A DNA stretch of 64,000 nucleotides from Ochotona curzoniae (taxonomy: Eukaryota > Chordata > Mammalia > Lagomorpha > Ochotonidae): the NCBI RefSeq assembly GCF_017591425.1, contig NW_024466607.1:11044501-11108500 (forward strand), written 5' to 3'. The translations under genes were made by a program, and so were the position numbers. Shown piece by piece: positions 21,286-32,657 of the stretch. Below the pieces are notes generated by a model. That model was not told the origin of the DNA. It saw only the letters and a program-made list of their open reading frames with translations, and ran no database searches. Position 1 is the stretch's first letter. Every line of letters begins with the position of its first letter.

Positions 21286-22094
21286 CAGACTGGCCCGATG
21301 GATGAGGAGGCAGAACTCCCTAAACACCAACCTTTACAACATAGCGCTTTCACTCTGCGGAGAGATGAAGAACAAAATCCCTAATGATTCCTTACAGAGA
21401 AGCTACCTCGTGGAGAGGGGGCGGTCCGGCCTACGATATTTTCTTGGCTCACCATTGTGAGAATGTTATTCCAGAGCTTTTGCTGGTTGTCAGACTTTCT
21501 TAACCTGGGCATTTTCTCCTGTTTCGATTTCCAATGAAACCTTAAGTACCGGCCGAAGAATGATGGACTCTTTAATTTCGTCAAAGCTAGGTGAAATCTT
21601 TCTTCTTGGTGTTTTTGTTGATGGAACCACTTAATTCACACGAACCACCAGCAACAGGGCAAAGTGCTTGGACAATATTAAATGCTTATGGAAAGACTAA
21701 TTCATATTAATCATCTGAGTTATGTTTTCATTTGCTTTAATGTGGTAGATTTGGCAAAGGAAGCAATAGGACTCATGACTGACCTTCAGAATGAAAAGTT
21801 TAAAGCAATGTATATTTTTGGAAAATCACTTTTCTATAACACTCTCAGAGTTCTTTTAAAGACACTTTAGCCTACAAAGAACTTCAAGTGAAAAGTCATT
21901 ATGTATTTTATGATCCAAGGCAGAGAGTGCTTGGGAACCCTGGGAGAGAAGAAATCTAGAGAATTCATCAGTGGAACTTTGGAACAAATGTGTCTTGTTC
22001 TTTATTTTTAAAATAGATTTCCTGGTTTGACCCACATGGATACATCTCTAAGTTTCCTCTGCAGTGTCTCTGAGAGGTCAGATCACCAACAGCA

Positions 22095-22245
22095 CAACGA
22101 TCAAGAGCATGAAGTGCAAACTCAGAAATGCTTGATTTCAAATCCTAGCTCAACCTCCTCCATATGGCCTCGGACTGGTATCAACCTTCTTCACCCTGGT
22201 GGTCGCATATGAATAATTAAACCTACTTTGTTAATCGATGAGCTT
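22095..22245 (+). mobile_element. MIR SINE fragment
   Basis: 'gatcaagagcatgaagtgc', 'gatttcaaatcctagctcaacc', 'tatggcctcggactggta' and 'gaataattaaacc' keep the MIR order (head, B-box-like, core, 3' part). Highly diverged. Confidence 0.5.
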
Positions 22246-22639
22246 AGTATTACGATACAAAGATGATAAAAATGACTAACATGCACTATGTATACTGTAT
22301 ATATTCCATCCTAAATAGTATACTAAATAATATATGATTAAGTGTACTGCATTGTTCTAAACTCTAACGTACGTACTGTTGGATCAACTGATCCTTTTGT
22401 TTCTTGTTCTTAGCCAACAGCCATCTTAGCCGGAGTCTCTTCACAGTTTGCTTCACAGTTTGTGAGGGTTTTGTGTCCATGGCCTTTACACTTACGGCAC
22501 TAACCACTGGCCACTCTATGTGATAGTCACCAATGTCTTTGTTCCCCAGGGAGAGCTGCCAGGCAGAGCAGGCAGTGCACACTGAGAAGGCCCAGGAGCA
22601 GGTCTCTGCACGTCTCCTCGTTGAGGAGTTGAATGACAA

Positions 22640-22850
22640 GGGTGAGTCTCGTTACCTCTTGAATCTCAGTAGAGACCCCTGTAAAACGAGAACAAAGTAA
22701 TGTGTTGAGGTGCTGAGGAGAGCGCAGTGAGGCAGCACAGGTGTGGTTTCATACGCTTCACAGGGCTGTGTACATAAAACCTTATACAACTTAACAGTGC
22801 TTCACCTAGGGCCTGGCACCTGCCACAGATGTTCATTAATGAAGTTTGCA
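22640..22850 (+). mobile_element. MIR SINE fragment
   Basis: 'gttacctcttgaatctcag', 'cctgtaaaacgagaac', 'tcacagggctgtgtac', 'acttaacagtgcttcacctagggcctggcacc' match the MIR core and 3' end in order. The minus-strand frame at 22666-22938 is its shadow. 22850-23419 is unassigned apart from overlapping frames of 60-136 codons. Confidence 0.55.
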
Positions 22851-23419
22851 AAGACAGTGAGACACGATGCTGTGAAATTCCAAAGCCAGATTCCCTCACA
22901 TAAAAATGACAGGGAAAATGATTAAGAACTTGTTTCATAACTCCTGACTCCCTTTTCGCTCACTCTGAGAATACAAAAGTGGATGAGAGAGAAAAAAAAT
23001 TTTAAGAGAGTGCTGATGCCATTCCATGAGATTTCTGACTCCATCTAGAGAGAAGGGGAGTAGGCTGTGCGACCTTTTCCTGATTCGCCACGGAGGTTTC
23101 CAAGGTCCACTGAAGAGGCTGTGAGCTGTGTGGCCTGCATGTGGGAGTGTGGAAGGCAAGATGGGGGTCTGGCTGCACAGCCGATAGTGACAAAATGGCC
23201 CAGGACATCCAGGAGCAGAGTAAATGGAGATGGCCCTGCGGAACAGTGGGGTCATCTTGGATTTCTGCAAATACACACTTTCCAGAGAAACGAAGTACAG
23301 ACAGGTGCTGTGGTGTCCAGAGAATTCACCGGAATCCAGAGTCAAAGAGACCCCAAGGAAATGTCACTTCCTCCTTCACTTCTTGGCAATCCTGAATAAT
23401 TTCTGTTTTTTTTTTCTTT

Positions 23420-23755
23420 TTAAAAAATATTTATTTATTTTTATTAGAAAGTCAGATATACAGAGAGGAAGAGAGATATAGAGAAAAATCTTCCAACCGC
23501 TGGTTTACTCCCCAAGTGGCTACAACAGCTGGAGCTGAGCCAATTCAAAGCCAGGAGCCAGGGGCCATGAGCCCATTCTGAGTCTTCCACGCAGGTGCAG
23601 GGTCCCAAGACTTTGGGCCGTTATCTGCTGCTTTCCCAGGCCACAAGCAGGGAGCTGGAAGGGAAGCAGAGCTGCTGGGATTAGAACCAGCACCCATATG
23701 GGATCCTGGTACATACAAGGCAAGGACTTTAGCCACGAGGCTACCACGCCGGGCG
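23420..23755 (-). mobile_element. Pika-type CSINE, full length
   Basis: Tail 'ttaaaaaatatttatttatttttattag', 'gtcagatatacagagagg', 'ttactccccaagtggc', 'gagctgagcc', 'tcttccacgcaggtgcagggtcccaag', 'tttcccaggccacaagcagggagc', 'gggattagaaccagcacccatatgggatcc' and head 'aaggactttagccacgagg..accacgccgggc'. Immediately followed by a second, older CSINE in the same orientation. Confidence 0.88.
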
Positions 23756-23764
23756 CTTTTTCTA

Positions 23765-24055
23765 AACTTAAAATTTATTTTCACTTTATTTTGAAAGTTT
23801 GAGAGGGAGAGAGTGAGCAAGAAAGAAAGAGAATATTCCAGTCATTGTTTCATACCCCTGGTGCTTGTAACAGCCAGGGCTGGGTCAGATTGAAAGCCAG
23901 GAGAGAGGCCAAGTACTTGAACCATCATCTAATGCCTGCTAGGGTGCCCATTAGCAGAATGCGAGATTGGACGGGGAGCAGCTCGTTCTGAAATTAGGCA
24001 CGCTGCTGTGGGAAGTGTGCATCCCAAATGCTGATGTCACCACTGCCCCAAATTC
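23765..24055 (-). mobile_element. Old CSINE, adjacent to a younger one
   Basis: Tail 'aaatttattttcactttattttg', 'gagagggagagagtgagc', 'agccagggctgggtcagattg', 'ttgaaccatcatc', 'ggtgcccattagcag' and head 'gtgtgcatcccaaatgctgatg'. Much more diverged than its neighbour; the younger copy evidently landed near this one's T-rich end, a common SINE target. Confidence 0.75.
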
Positions 24056-24835
24056 CCACCCCTGAGTCATTCTTGGTGCATGACCCCAAAGAGGACAAGC
24101 TCCATAATTTTGCGATGTAAGGCAAGATGAAAAGGCAAAGATCCTCATGTAGAATTTGTTAAGATTTTCAAGAGAGGATGCAACACTAAAGCAAACATGG
24201 GACCCTTCTAAGTGTGGAATCCGTGTGTAACTGCACAGGTCACATGCCTATGAAGCTGACCCTATCTCTAAATTATTTTCTCCACTGGCAATAACAATAG
24301 GGGAGATTGAAATCTGGAGCATGGGTGGCACCAGTTGCCTCACCTGGAGGCAAGGGGCCTCATGGGCCGCCTATTGCCTTGGGTAGGGAGGGCAACCAAC
24401 ACTCTCAACCACTAGGGGGTGAGTGTAGCAACCAGGCTCCGTTAGACCACCCACTCTTACTGTTGCCCCAACAGGGCAAGCCTGAACAGATGGTCTCCTA
24501 GGATGTTAACTCCAAGACATTGCGGAAGCCAAGATTGGGTCTGCTAGCCTGAGCCACGTTCATGGCCTTAGGGTAGCTGGTGCTTTCCAGTGATCACAGA
24601 ATGTGTGCTTTGTTTTCCATTTGGCTGCTGGTCCTTTTGAACATAGAGGGCTCTCGGGACCCCGGGGGTGGGGAAGCAGGGAATTGGAGGGTTACCCAAA
24701 CCTTGCCCTTGTTGCCTGTTAGACTCACCCCTATGGGAAGTGGGAAGTGTGTGACACAAAGGAATCAAAGGCACTTATGATCTCAGCTAAGAGATGCCCG
24801 GATTTGGATTACGTCTACATTGAAACACAAACCTT
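24056..24835. other. Unassigned sequence, no gene
   Basis: Short opposing frames (64-68 codons) near 24300-24780. A GC-rich patch at 24655-24675 ('gggaccccgggggtgggg') is isolated. Nothing recognisable. Confidence 0.4.
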
Positions 24836-25155
24836 GGGGGCTGGCATATTGGCACAGAGGATTAAGCTGCTACTTACAATGCAGGCATCCCATTGTGGAT
24901 CACTAGTTCAAGTCCTGGCTGCTCTGCTTCCAAACCAACTCCCTGCTGATACACCTGGGAAGGACGCAGAAGATGGTCCAAGCGCTTGAGCCTCTGCCTC
25001 TGCCTCCCACATAGGAGACCCAGACAGAGTTCAGCCAGGATTGCATTCAGTTGGGAAGGAGGGCAACAAGTAAAAGAACTCTCTCTCTCTCTCTGTCTCC
25101 TTCTCTATCTCCCTCTGTCTTTCAAAGAAACAAATCAATAAAACTTAAAAACAAG
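24836..25155 (+). mobile_element. Old CSINE, full length
   Basis: Head 'ggctggcatattggcac..ggattaagctgctactt', 'gcaggcatcccattg', B-box-like 'ctagttcaagtcctggctgctctgc', 'ccctgctgatacacctgggaagg', CTCTCTCTCTCTG tract and 'tctttcaaagaaacaaatc' with an A-rich tail. A full C-repeat of the older, rabbit-like layer. Confidence 0.82.
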
Positions 25156-25174
25156 CAAGATGCAAGCCCTGCAT

Positions 25175-25480
25175 TTCATCTGCAAAGCCTCACCTTCTCT
25201 TGTCCTCTCCCACCTCATCTCTGCTCAGTTGCTCTCTTAGAGCACTCCAGCAGCCCAGCAAGAAACCAGGTTTCTGTTCCCTGCACTGGAAAATGTTTTC
25301 CTGTTGGTCACCCTCCTGCAGAAGCCTGCAGTGCTCACTCTGCTCAAGGGTGTTCACAGCCCTGACCCGTCATCAGCAAACCCATCCCTTCCTCATCTGT
25401 GACTTGTTTAGGACTTTCTCCCACCCAACTCCACCTCTGCAAGGCAAGCTCCATGAGAACAATAGATCTCGGTGGACTTA
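25175..25480 (+). mobile_element. Possible L2 LINE fragment
   Basis: The series 'cctcacc..tcctctcccacctcatctctgctc', 'tctgttccctgcactggaaaatg' and 'caaggcaagctccatgagaac' resembles the L2 3' region in sense. The 133-codon frame across it (25200-25601) is not a known protein. Weak because many blocks are degenerate. Confidence 0.3.
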
Positions 25481-27692
25481 TTCTGGGCTGTCACTCCAGC
25501 GACTGCGACAGGAAAGACAGCAAAGAGAGCTGTTGGCGAGTGAAGGAGGAGGCAGAATCATGTGCTGTGTTTGGTGGGAGTTGAGTTTGATGATCCAATG
25601 AGATATGTGGATGGAATGCTCGGGAGACAGCTGGAGAGGTCTGGTTAGACCCAAGGGAGACTTTGAGCCTGGGATGTGTATTTCAGAGTCCTTCCCATGA
25701 AGTCCCGGGTGTGGATGAGAAGTCAGCTCAGCGCAGAGCCTTAGGCAACGCCTCCTCTCTGGAGATTGAGTTTATCACCTTGCCTAGGATGCTCCTCCAG
25801 CTCCCACGAAGGACCCCCTCCCACAAAGCTAAAGTTGCAGCTACAGAACCACTCCCCTGTTTCCTTGCCTTGATACCCACTGTCCCAATGCACGTACCAA
25901 ACGGTTACCCAAGCCCTTTCAGGAAACAGCCCTCTGCCTTCTGGCAGCCTGCCGCAGGCTCTCAGGTCAGGCCTGCCTCTTGGCTGCTCTGCATATGGAA
26001 GCTCAATTACTGGCATTGGGAGGCCCATCTGCAGGGTGAGGGCAGAATACACAATGGAGATTGGTGCACCAGATAGGAGCCCAGATCAAAGAGGGACCTA
26101 GGGTTTGTGAAGTCCTTTTATCCTCCCTGATGAAAGGTGAGACATGAAGGTAAAATTATCATGATTATTTCATTGGGTTCCAATTGGAGGTGGGCTCTAT
26201 CTCCCCAGTGTGGACAATAGCTAGCAGCCTGTGTGAAGGTTTCCGTAATACGAATGGACAGGCTATACACAAGTTCTAATGCAGATGGATGCATGTGTGT
26301 GTTCATCAGTGGCACTACTTAAGTGCTTTTCAGTGTCAGGGAAGACTCAAAGAGGATCACACACTTGAACTCCCCGCGCCCTATAGGTACAAACATACCA
26401 TGAAATATACATATTTTGTAAATGTATATATGGGAAAAGCCGTAAAGTAAGGGGCAAAGAAAGCATAAGGACATTTGGATTTGTCATGGACTCTCTAGAG
26501 AGAGCCCCGAGGATATACCATTCTTAGAATAAAGCTTTCATTTCACAGTGCATCAGTGGGAAAATTAACAAGCTCCCCTCGTGCTGTTCCATAATTCATT
26601 CTCTTTGTTTTAGCTATTGAGCTGGGCTGGTGACTCAAAACCATGAGAAATAGCTTTTAAAGACAGATCTGGGCCTGGCAGTTTTGCCTTGCCAGTGACA
26701 GACGACCAACTTGTCCCATCATTAGGGAGATGGACATCATGTCACTTTGTCATTCAAATTCCTTCTCAATTTCACTCCGTGTCCTTCAGTGGCATTGGCT
26801 GCGGCACTGCACAGAGGATGTGGCTTCCACGCTGGACATTTTCCTGCCTTCCCAGGGTTGCTATTGTGGCCGGATTTAGAGGTCCTTAGCTTGGGGCGAG
26901 GATAATACTCCCGCATGGGAAGGGGGAGGGGAGAGCTTTCTCTGGCCCCATCCGTGTTTACCTGACCTTGCACACAGCCTTTTTTTCTCTGGGAGAGCTG
27001 ACTAGTTTTTTTTTTTTTTTGGTTTTTTTTTTTTGGCAGCTCTGCATGCTTGGGGAAAGTGGAAAGCTACAGGATGGTGACAGCTGAGGCAGAGCTTTAA
27101 CCAGTAGGTCCCCAGGGTGGGTCATTTATTGGGTTGACAATCCAGTTGATGCTTGCTTGGATTGGGGCCTTGCACTAATTTGGATGCTGACAGCAGGAGA
27201 TGGGGAGCAGAGAGGGGACCTTGAGACACTTCCCCTGTCAGTTGACTTGTTTTGTGACCTCAGGCCCCCAAGGCACAGGTCTTCTTCCCTCGGTGGGATG
27301 CTGAGGTGACAGTGACTCTGTAGGTTGCCTAGGGACATGTCCACTGGGCGCTGGTGGCCACAGTGTCAGACAAGACGGGCTGCTTCCACGTCACAGGGCT
27401 TTGCCCAACTGGGTCTGGATGTGCATTGGCCTAGATTTCATTTTTCCTATTTGCTTTTGTATTCCAGTAGCAATAGAAGGCTTTACCTCGGAGCCATGCA
27501 CAAGAGACATAGCTCAGAGGTGATCCCTCTCAAAGGATACATCAGGTTCTGGAAGAGAGTCTAACGGATTTAAGTGGGTCAGATGCCATGACTCAGCAGC
27601 TTCTCCTTGATCCTTTAATCTCACATCTGAAGCACAAGACCCTTCCAGGCTACCCAGGGCAACACCGGCCTGGGACTATCAGGGCTTCTAGT
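25481..27692. other. Repeat-poor unassigned sequence, no gene
   Basis: Over 2 kb without a CSINE. Frames of 103 and 137 codons overlap on opposite strands at 25663-26076; no domain is recognisable in either. T-rich runs lie at 27007-27034. A low-level conserved or regulatory role cannot be judged from this sequence alone. Confidence 0.4.
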
Positions 27693-27717
27693 GCAGACAG
27701 TCGAATAAGCTGTCTGC
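27693..27717. repeat. Small perfect inverted repeat
   Basis: 'gcagacag' at 27693-27700 and its exact reverse complement 'ctgtctgc' at 27710-27717 enclose a 9-base loop. An 8-bp stem is modest and can arise by chance in 64 kb, so it is noted without a function. From 27718 to 28490 I see no other feature. Confidence 0.6.
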
Positions 27718-28494
27718 TGCGCCATTTCATATTTTAGTTCGGTTCAAGACTCTTTTTGAGGCACTGTTTTCAGATCCACCAAGGTCATGCCAGAGAAAGG
27801 CTGTGCTCTGGGCAGACAGCCACAGTGACCAGGCCACCGTAAAGCGACATGAACGTCAAGAACACTGTGGAAGGAAAGAGGCACCTCTAAGGGATGTGGG
27901 AGGGAGTTTTACCTCCAGTTGCCAGCATCTGCCACATATGCAGCCTTCCAAAAATACTGGCATCCTGAAGGAAGAGACAGCTGTCTCCCCAGTCCCTCAT
28001 TCCTCACCTGCTTGCTGGCCTAGGACTGATAAGACAAATTCAGATCAAATTACCTGGCAGCTGGGAGAGCAGTGAGATAAGGACAGGCAGGCTCAGGGGG
28101 AGCTAGGCAGAGCAGCACAGATCCAATTGTGTATTAAATTCTCTAGGTGCTAAAACCACCTGTGTGCTCCCCTCCACACAGAGAAGGGAGGCACCTGAAG
28201 TCAGCCAGCAGCAAATGGGGTTCCTTGGAGAAAAACAACACCTTCTGCCTCTCTTAGGGTCCTGAGATAACAGAAGCCTACAGTCCATGCTCACTAAATG
28301 TGATGATGGGAAAGTGAAAAGAGCAGAGATGAGCATTGTTAAAGGAGAGAAGGGACCAAGAGCCAGAGAAACTTGAGTGCCCGAAGGAAGAAACACACCT
28401 GACTGACATTGGACCCCTCCTTCCATCTCCTCTTTCCCATTTGCAAATGAATTTTAATCCCTCTGGATTTTTTTCTTATCTTTAGGTTTTGGCC

Positions 28495-28615
28495 AATTTA
28501 GTTCTTTTCTTCCTTCCTTTCTTCCTTCTTTTCTTTCTCATTCGCTCCCCCTCCCCCGCCCCGCTGCTTGTCTGCCTTCCTTCCTTCCTTACTTCCTTAA
28601 GTCTTTCTTTCTCTT
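28495..28615. repeat. Polypyrimidine (CTTT/CTTCC) tract
   Basis: A run dominated by C and T with repeated 'ttcc' and 'tttct' units and a C-rich interruption near 28545-28562. It abuts the tail of the CSINE at 28617, so it may be an expansion next to the SINE insertion point. Confidence 0.85.
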
Positions 28616-28616
28616 G

Positions 28617-28965
28617 GGTTTATTTTATTATTTCAAAGGCAGATTTAGAGAGATCAGGAGAGACTGAGAGAAACTGTCCACCTGCTAGTTTACACCCCAA
28701 ATGGCTGCAGCAGCCAGAGCGGGACCAGACTGAAACAACAATGAAGGCTGGGCCAGGCCAAAGTCAGGAGCCTAGAACTTCTCCTGGTCTCTCTCCAGTG
28801 CCGACAGCAGGGCTTCAAGTAGTTGAGTCATCTTCCACTGCTTTGCATGACACATTAGCAGGGAGTTAAGTCAGAAATCAACTGGAGCTTAAATAAGCAT
28901 CCATATGGGATCCTGACATCACAGAAGACAGCTTAACTCACTGTGCCACAATGTTTGTCCCCGTA
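28617..28965 (-). mobile_element. Old CSINE, full length with a small insertion
   Basis: Tail 'tttattttattatttcaaaggc', 'gagagatcaggagagactgag', 'ctagtttacaccccaaatggc', 'ggctgggccaggcc', 'cttccactgctttgcatgacacattagcaggg' and head 'atatgggatcctgacatc..cttaactcactgtgcc'. The 'aacaacaatgaaggct' piece near 28735-28750 looks like an extra insertion. Confidence 0.8.
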
Positions 28966-29334
28966 GATTTCATTTCTTGTGTGAAATGCCAGGGTAAGGA
29001 TTTCTTAAAGCTACGAACTCTTTCACAGCTTGAAGCCTTTTAAATTTCTTATTACCGAAGTCTACAATAAGGCGTTCCCTCCGAGGGCTTATTCTTGGGC
29101 TCTATCATTTTACTCATCAAAACCTCATTGTTAGGCTATCAAATCCTCCAGAGGTATTGTTTTTATCAAGCACTATCTGCTGTGTTTGGGAATAACATCT
29201 AGACATGAGCTCTCAAATATCGGGAACCTGAAAGAGTTCAGAAAGTGATGGAACTACACTGTTGCTTGCTTCAGTGGTGCTAATTACAAAGATGTATGCA
29301 CGTACAGAACTGTGCACCACCAAAAGCAAAATTT

Positions 29335-29688
29335 TCTCCTTGTAACTTTTTTTTTAAAAAGATTTATTTTATTTTTATTGGAAAGATGGATATACAGAGA
29401 GGAGAGACAGAGAAGAAGATCTTCCGTCCGATGATTCACTCCCTAAGTGAGCGCAATGGCCGATGCTATGCCAGTCCGAAGCCAGGAGCCTCTTCCGGGT
29501 CTCTAGCACGGGTGCAGGGTCCCAAAGCTTTGGGCCATCTTCGACTGCCTTCCCGGGCCACAGGCAGGGAGCTGGATGGGAAGCGGGGCTGCCGGGATTA
29601 GAACCAGTGCCCATATGGGATCCCGGGCGTGCAAGGCGAGGACCTTAACCACTACACCACCATGCCAGGCCCTCTCCTTGTAACTTTT
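29335..29688 (-). mobile_element. Young pika-type CSINE with intact 16-bp target-site duplication
   Basis: The 16-mer 'tctccttgtaactttt' occurs at 29335-29350 and again at 29673-29688, flanking a full-length minus-strand CSINE (29351-29672). The element runs from 'ttttaaaaagatttatttt', through 'gatattacag'-like tail text, 'gatgattcactccc', 'ggtgcagggtcccaaagctttgggcc', 'gggattagaacc' and 'atatgggatcccgggc' to 'ccaccatgccaggccc'. A perfect duplication shows L1-machinery retroposition and a fairly recent date. Surrounding 28966-29334 is unassigned. Confidence 0.93.
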
Positions 29689-29884
29689 AAGAATAAAGGG
29701 AAAAGTTGTCAGTGATTCATCAGTGTTAACCGAGCAAAACTCTCCATCAAGTGGGCTCTCCTCTTTTACGCCAGAAGCAAAGGAAGAATATCGGTGTGGT
29801 AGAGCAGTCACACCCGTGACCTGATTTCTCATCCCTTTGGGAGTTGGGCATTCCACTCTGACCTCGCATCCTCTTTGCATCCAG

Positions 29885-30215
29885 CCCCATGGGCTGCTTT
29901 AGCCAGTGGGATGTTAGCAAAGGAGACACAAACCGATGTTTGCATTTCTGCTGTTGCCATCTGTCCTCACCATGACAACACGTACAGTCTAGCCTGTTGG
30001 CGGCGAGGATACATGACAGGGAGTAGAACTACCAAAGTCATCTAAGCCGATAGTCAGTGACCAGAGAAGGGAGGGAGAGCTGAGATGAGCACTGCCAAGC
30101 CAGTTCTGCCTAAATCACCAGTACTTTGACCCAGGAAGACATTCTTATTATGTTAAGCCACTATATTATGAGGCTGTGTGTGATATAGCATTATTGTGAA
30201 CCATAGATAACTTAT
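29885..30215 (+). mobile_element. Old LTR-like repeat, same family as 6.8 kb
   Basis: 'ggctgctttagccagtgggatgttagcaaagg', 'gctgttgccatctgtcctcaccatg', 'ctagcctgttggcggcgagg', 'attatgttaagccactatatt' and 'ttgtgaaccatagataac' keep the order of the ancient family whose ending is 'ttgttttaagccacta..gcaatagataac'. Confidence 0.5.
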
Positions 30216-30257
30216 GCAAAAAATAAGGAGTTAGTACTCTCTTTTCTCTCTCCTCTC

Positions 30258-30590
30258 TTTTTAAGGATTTATTTATTTTTACTTGAAAATTAAAGAGAGA
30301 AAGTAAGAGAGAGAAAGAGAGCCATCTTTCATTCATTGGTTCACTCCCCCAATGTCAGGATGGCCATAGCTGGACCAGTGTGATGCCAGAGGCCAGGAGC
30401 TACTCCCAGGTCTCCCACATGGGTGCAGGGTCTCCAAGCACTTGAGCCATCCTCTCCTGCTTTCCCAGGCTATAAACAGGGAGTTGAATGAGAAGTGGAG
30501 CAGCTGGGACACAAGCTGGCATCCATATGGGAAGCCAGCATCTAGTGTCCAAGGCATAGGTTTAGCCTACTAAACCACAGCGCCAGCCAC
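30258..30590 (-). mobile_element. Old CSINE, full length
   Basis: Tail 'tttttaaggatttatttattttt', 'gagagaaagtaagagagag', 'cattggttcactcccc', 'aggagctactcccaggtctcccacatgggtgcaggg', 'gcacttgagccatcc', 'tttcccaggctataaacaggg' and head 'tttagcctactaaaccacagcgccagcc'. Intermediate in divergence. Confidence 0.85.
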
Positions 30591-31327
30591 TAAGCGTATC
30601 TTTACAGAGAGCGATTTCTGGACTGTTTATCTGAACGAGATATTCCCCTTTTTTCTGTCTCATAGCTTTATATATTTATTTATTTTATTTATTTGGTGCT
30701 CAAGGCTCTGATCACAGATGGTATAATTTACTGTTATTTTTGTTTGCCTGTCACACTTGCAGCCAGTGCCATGTGATTTAGAAACAGGTCTGAGTCAAGT
30801 AGGGCTGCACAAGACGAGAATGTACATCCTTAAAAAAAAACTCATGAAGGGCCAAAATGTTAAGCTTTGACTGTTTAGTCATTCACAGACATTATCTGAA
30901 GCCCTCTTATGTGCCTCACCCTGTCTCTCCCAGCATCTTGCCATCCCTCTGCGAGCAACTGCTGATGTCTGTTGCTGAGATCCTTTTCATTAGGTTTTAC
31001 TCCAGCTTTCAAGCCCCTAGCCCGTGTCTCTGTCATTTTGGCCTCTTCTCCTGTCCCTGAGACTTGTGCCCACACCATAAGGCTTTAAGTTGGTCACTTC
31101 TTGAGTTCATCCCTGGCCTGATTGGAGCTGCCAGCACAGTCCACCAGGGCTCAGACGCTCACGCTGGACTCTGGCACCGATGACTTCCAGTTGATATGCC
31201 AGATCACTAGCTCGGTGGTCCTGGCCTACCCTGACACTCCATTCCCTTTGGTTTCCTTCCTTTGGCATACTTCATAGCCCTGCCTTCTCCACTTTCCTTC
31301 ATCTTAAAAATAAAAGCGAAAACTCAT
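30591..31327. other. Unassigned sequence, no gene
   Basis: Contains TATTTATTTATTT at 30670-30692 and an A run at 30832. Opposing 67-codon frames at 30857-31078 are chance. A short L2-like scrap may lie at 30880-30935. Confidence 0.4.
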
Positions 31328-31647
31328 GGGCCTGGCAGGGTAGCCTAGCGGCTAGGGTCGTTGCCTTGCATGGCATCCCATATGAACACCGGTTCTAATC
31401 CTGGTGGCCCCACTTCTCATCCAGCTCCCTGCTTGTGGCCTGAGAAAGCAGTTGAGGATGGTCCAAAGCCTTGGGACCCTGCACCCTCATGGGAGATCTG
31501 GAGGAGGCTCCTGGCTCCTGACTTTGGACTGGCTCAGCTCCGGCTTAGAGAGATTCACTTGGGGAGTGAATTTCCTAAGATCTTCCTATCTCTTCTCCTT
31601 TCTGTATATCTGACTTTACAATAAAAATAAATAAAAATCTTTAAAAA
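31328..31647 (+). mobile_element. Pika-type CSINE, full length
   Basis: Head 'gggcctggcagggtagcctagcggctaggg', 'ggcatcccatatgaacaccggttctaatcc', 'cagctccctgcttgtggcctg', 'aagccttgggaccctgc', 'cacttggggagtgaat', 'gtatatctgactttac' and tail 'aataaaaataaataaaaatc'. Opposite in orientation to the CSINE at 30258-30590, about 740 bases away. Confidence 0.87.
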
Positions 31648-32164
31648 GAAGTAAAAAATCAATGAAAAGTCTTAAGCTTCCTGGTAAATGAGAGATTTTT
31701 TATATTCCAGTTAATAAGTGGTTTTCTTTTTAGAATTCTGTTATATATTTATCACAAAGTAGGAATGGTCTAAGATCCTGGGCCTTGCCCTATTCATTGA
31801 TCCAAGCCTTATGTCTCCAATACTCCCCTAGGTTGGGTTTAAGGAAATGAGACATCAAGACCATATGTGTGACCTAGACTTGATGGAATTGAGATAATTA
31901 GACGTCAGGTGCTAGCAAAGTTATACTTGATGGTTAGAGACGAGTTGTTGGAATCAGAGAGTGGAGACCTGTAGCATCTCAGAGGGGGAAGGGCCTTGAG
32001 TGATCAAAACCCCTTTGGCAATGGGTGACCTGGGTGACATCCCTTGTCTTGTTCATCAGAAACGAGACCCAGGCCCTTTCTCCCACTCCAACCTCTGTGG
32101 GGACTTGGTAGCAGGACTTGAAGGACATTTTTTTTGTGAGAAGCAGAACCACAATTCATTTAGT
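31648..32164. other. Unassigned sequence, no gene
   Basis: No repeat or frame of note. The block near 31850-31960 ('gacctagacttgatggaattg') is not assigned. Confidence 0.4.
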
Positions 32165-32359
32165 GTGCAGAAAAGAATGGAATTAATTAAAAACTAAGTA
32201 TATTTTGGTGCAAAAATGTTTGAAGTCCTTGCAGATAACAGATCTCCAAGATAGTCATAGAAAATGTATACTATACAAAAACAATGCTTGAATTTTAAAA
32301 GTTTATGCATCAGAATAAACTTATATCTTAGTTCCATTTTCCCTAGAACTTTGAAGTTA
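32165..32359. mobile_element. Mariner-like MITE, copy 2
   Basis: Left end 'gaaaagaatggaattaatt' and right end 'ttagttccattttccctag' form an imperfect inverted repeat. Interior 'tattttggtgcaaaaatg' and 'tgaattttaaaagtttatgcatc', then 'aataaacttatatc', align in order with the copy at 5184-5363. As at copy 1, a minus-strand CSINE tail begins directly at its right end. Confidence 0.5.
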
Positions 32360-32657
32360 TTGTATTTTACTTAGGTGAAAGGCAGAGTAACAGAAAAGGA
32401 GGGGAGAGGCAGAAAAAGAGAGAGAGAGAGAGACACCTTTCATCCTTTGGTTCACTCCTCCCACACCCACAACAGCCAGGACTGGGCAAGTACTCAAGTC
32501 TGGTCTCCCACGTTGGAGTTAGGGATACAACTGCTTGAGCCCAAACCCACTGCCTTGCAGGATGCACTTTAGCAGGAAATAGGAATCAGCAATGGAGTCA
32601 GAACTCAAACCCAGGCATTCTAATTGGTGTCTTACTTGCTATGCCAAATGCCTGCTC
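32360..32657 (-). mobile_element. Old CSINE
   Basis: Tail 'attgtattttacttaggtg', 'aggcagagtaac', GAGAGAGAGAGA tract, 'ctttggttcactcc', 'acagccaggactgggc', 'gtctcccacgttgg', 'ctgcttgagcccaaacc', 'gatgcactttagcagg' and head 'gtgtcttacttgctatgcc'. Rabbit-like older layer with a few internal gaps. Confidence 0.75.

Noticed and set aside
22364..22460. Ribosomal protein L39 processed-pseudogene fragment on the minus strand
   Set aside because: About 22 residues ('LLAKNKKQKDQLIQQYVR' region) look like part of RPL39, but the match needs a gap, does not continue downstream and lacks a poly-A tail. Chance similarity is more likely.
25663..26076. 137-codon plus-strand frame as a gene
   Set aside because: A 103-codon frame on the opposite strand covers the same bases, and no domain is recognisable.
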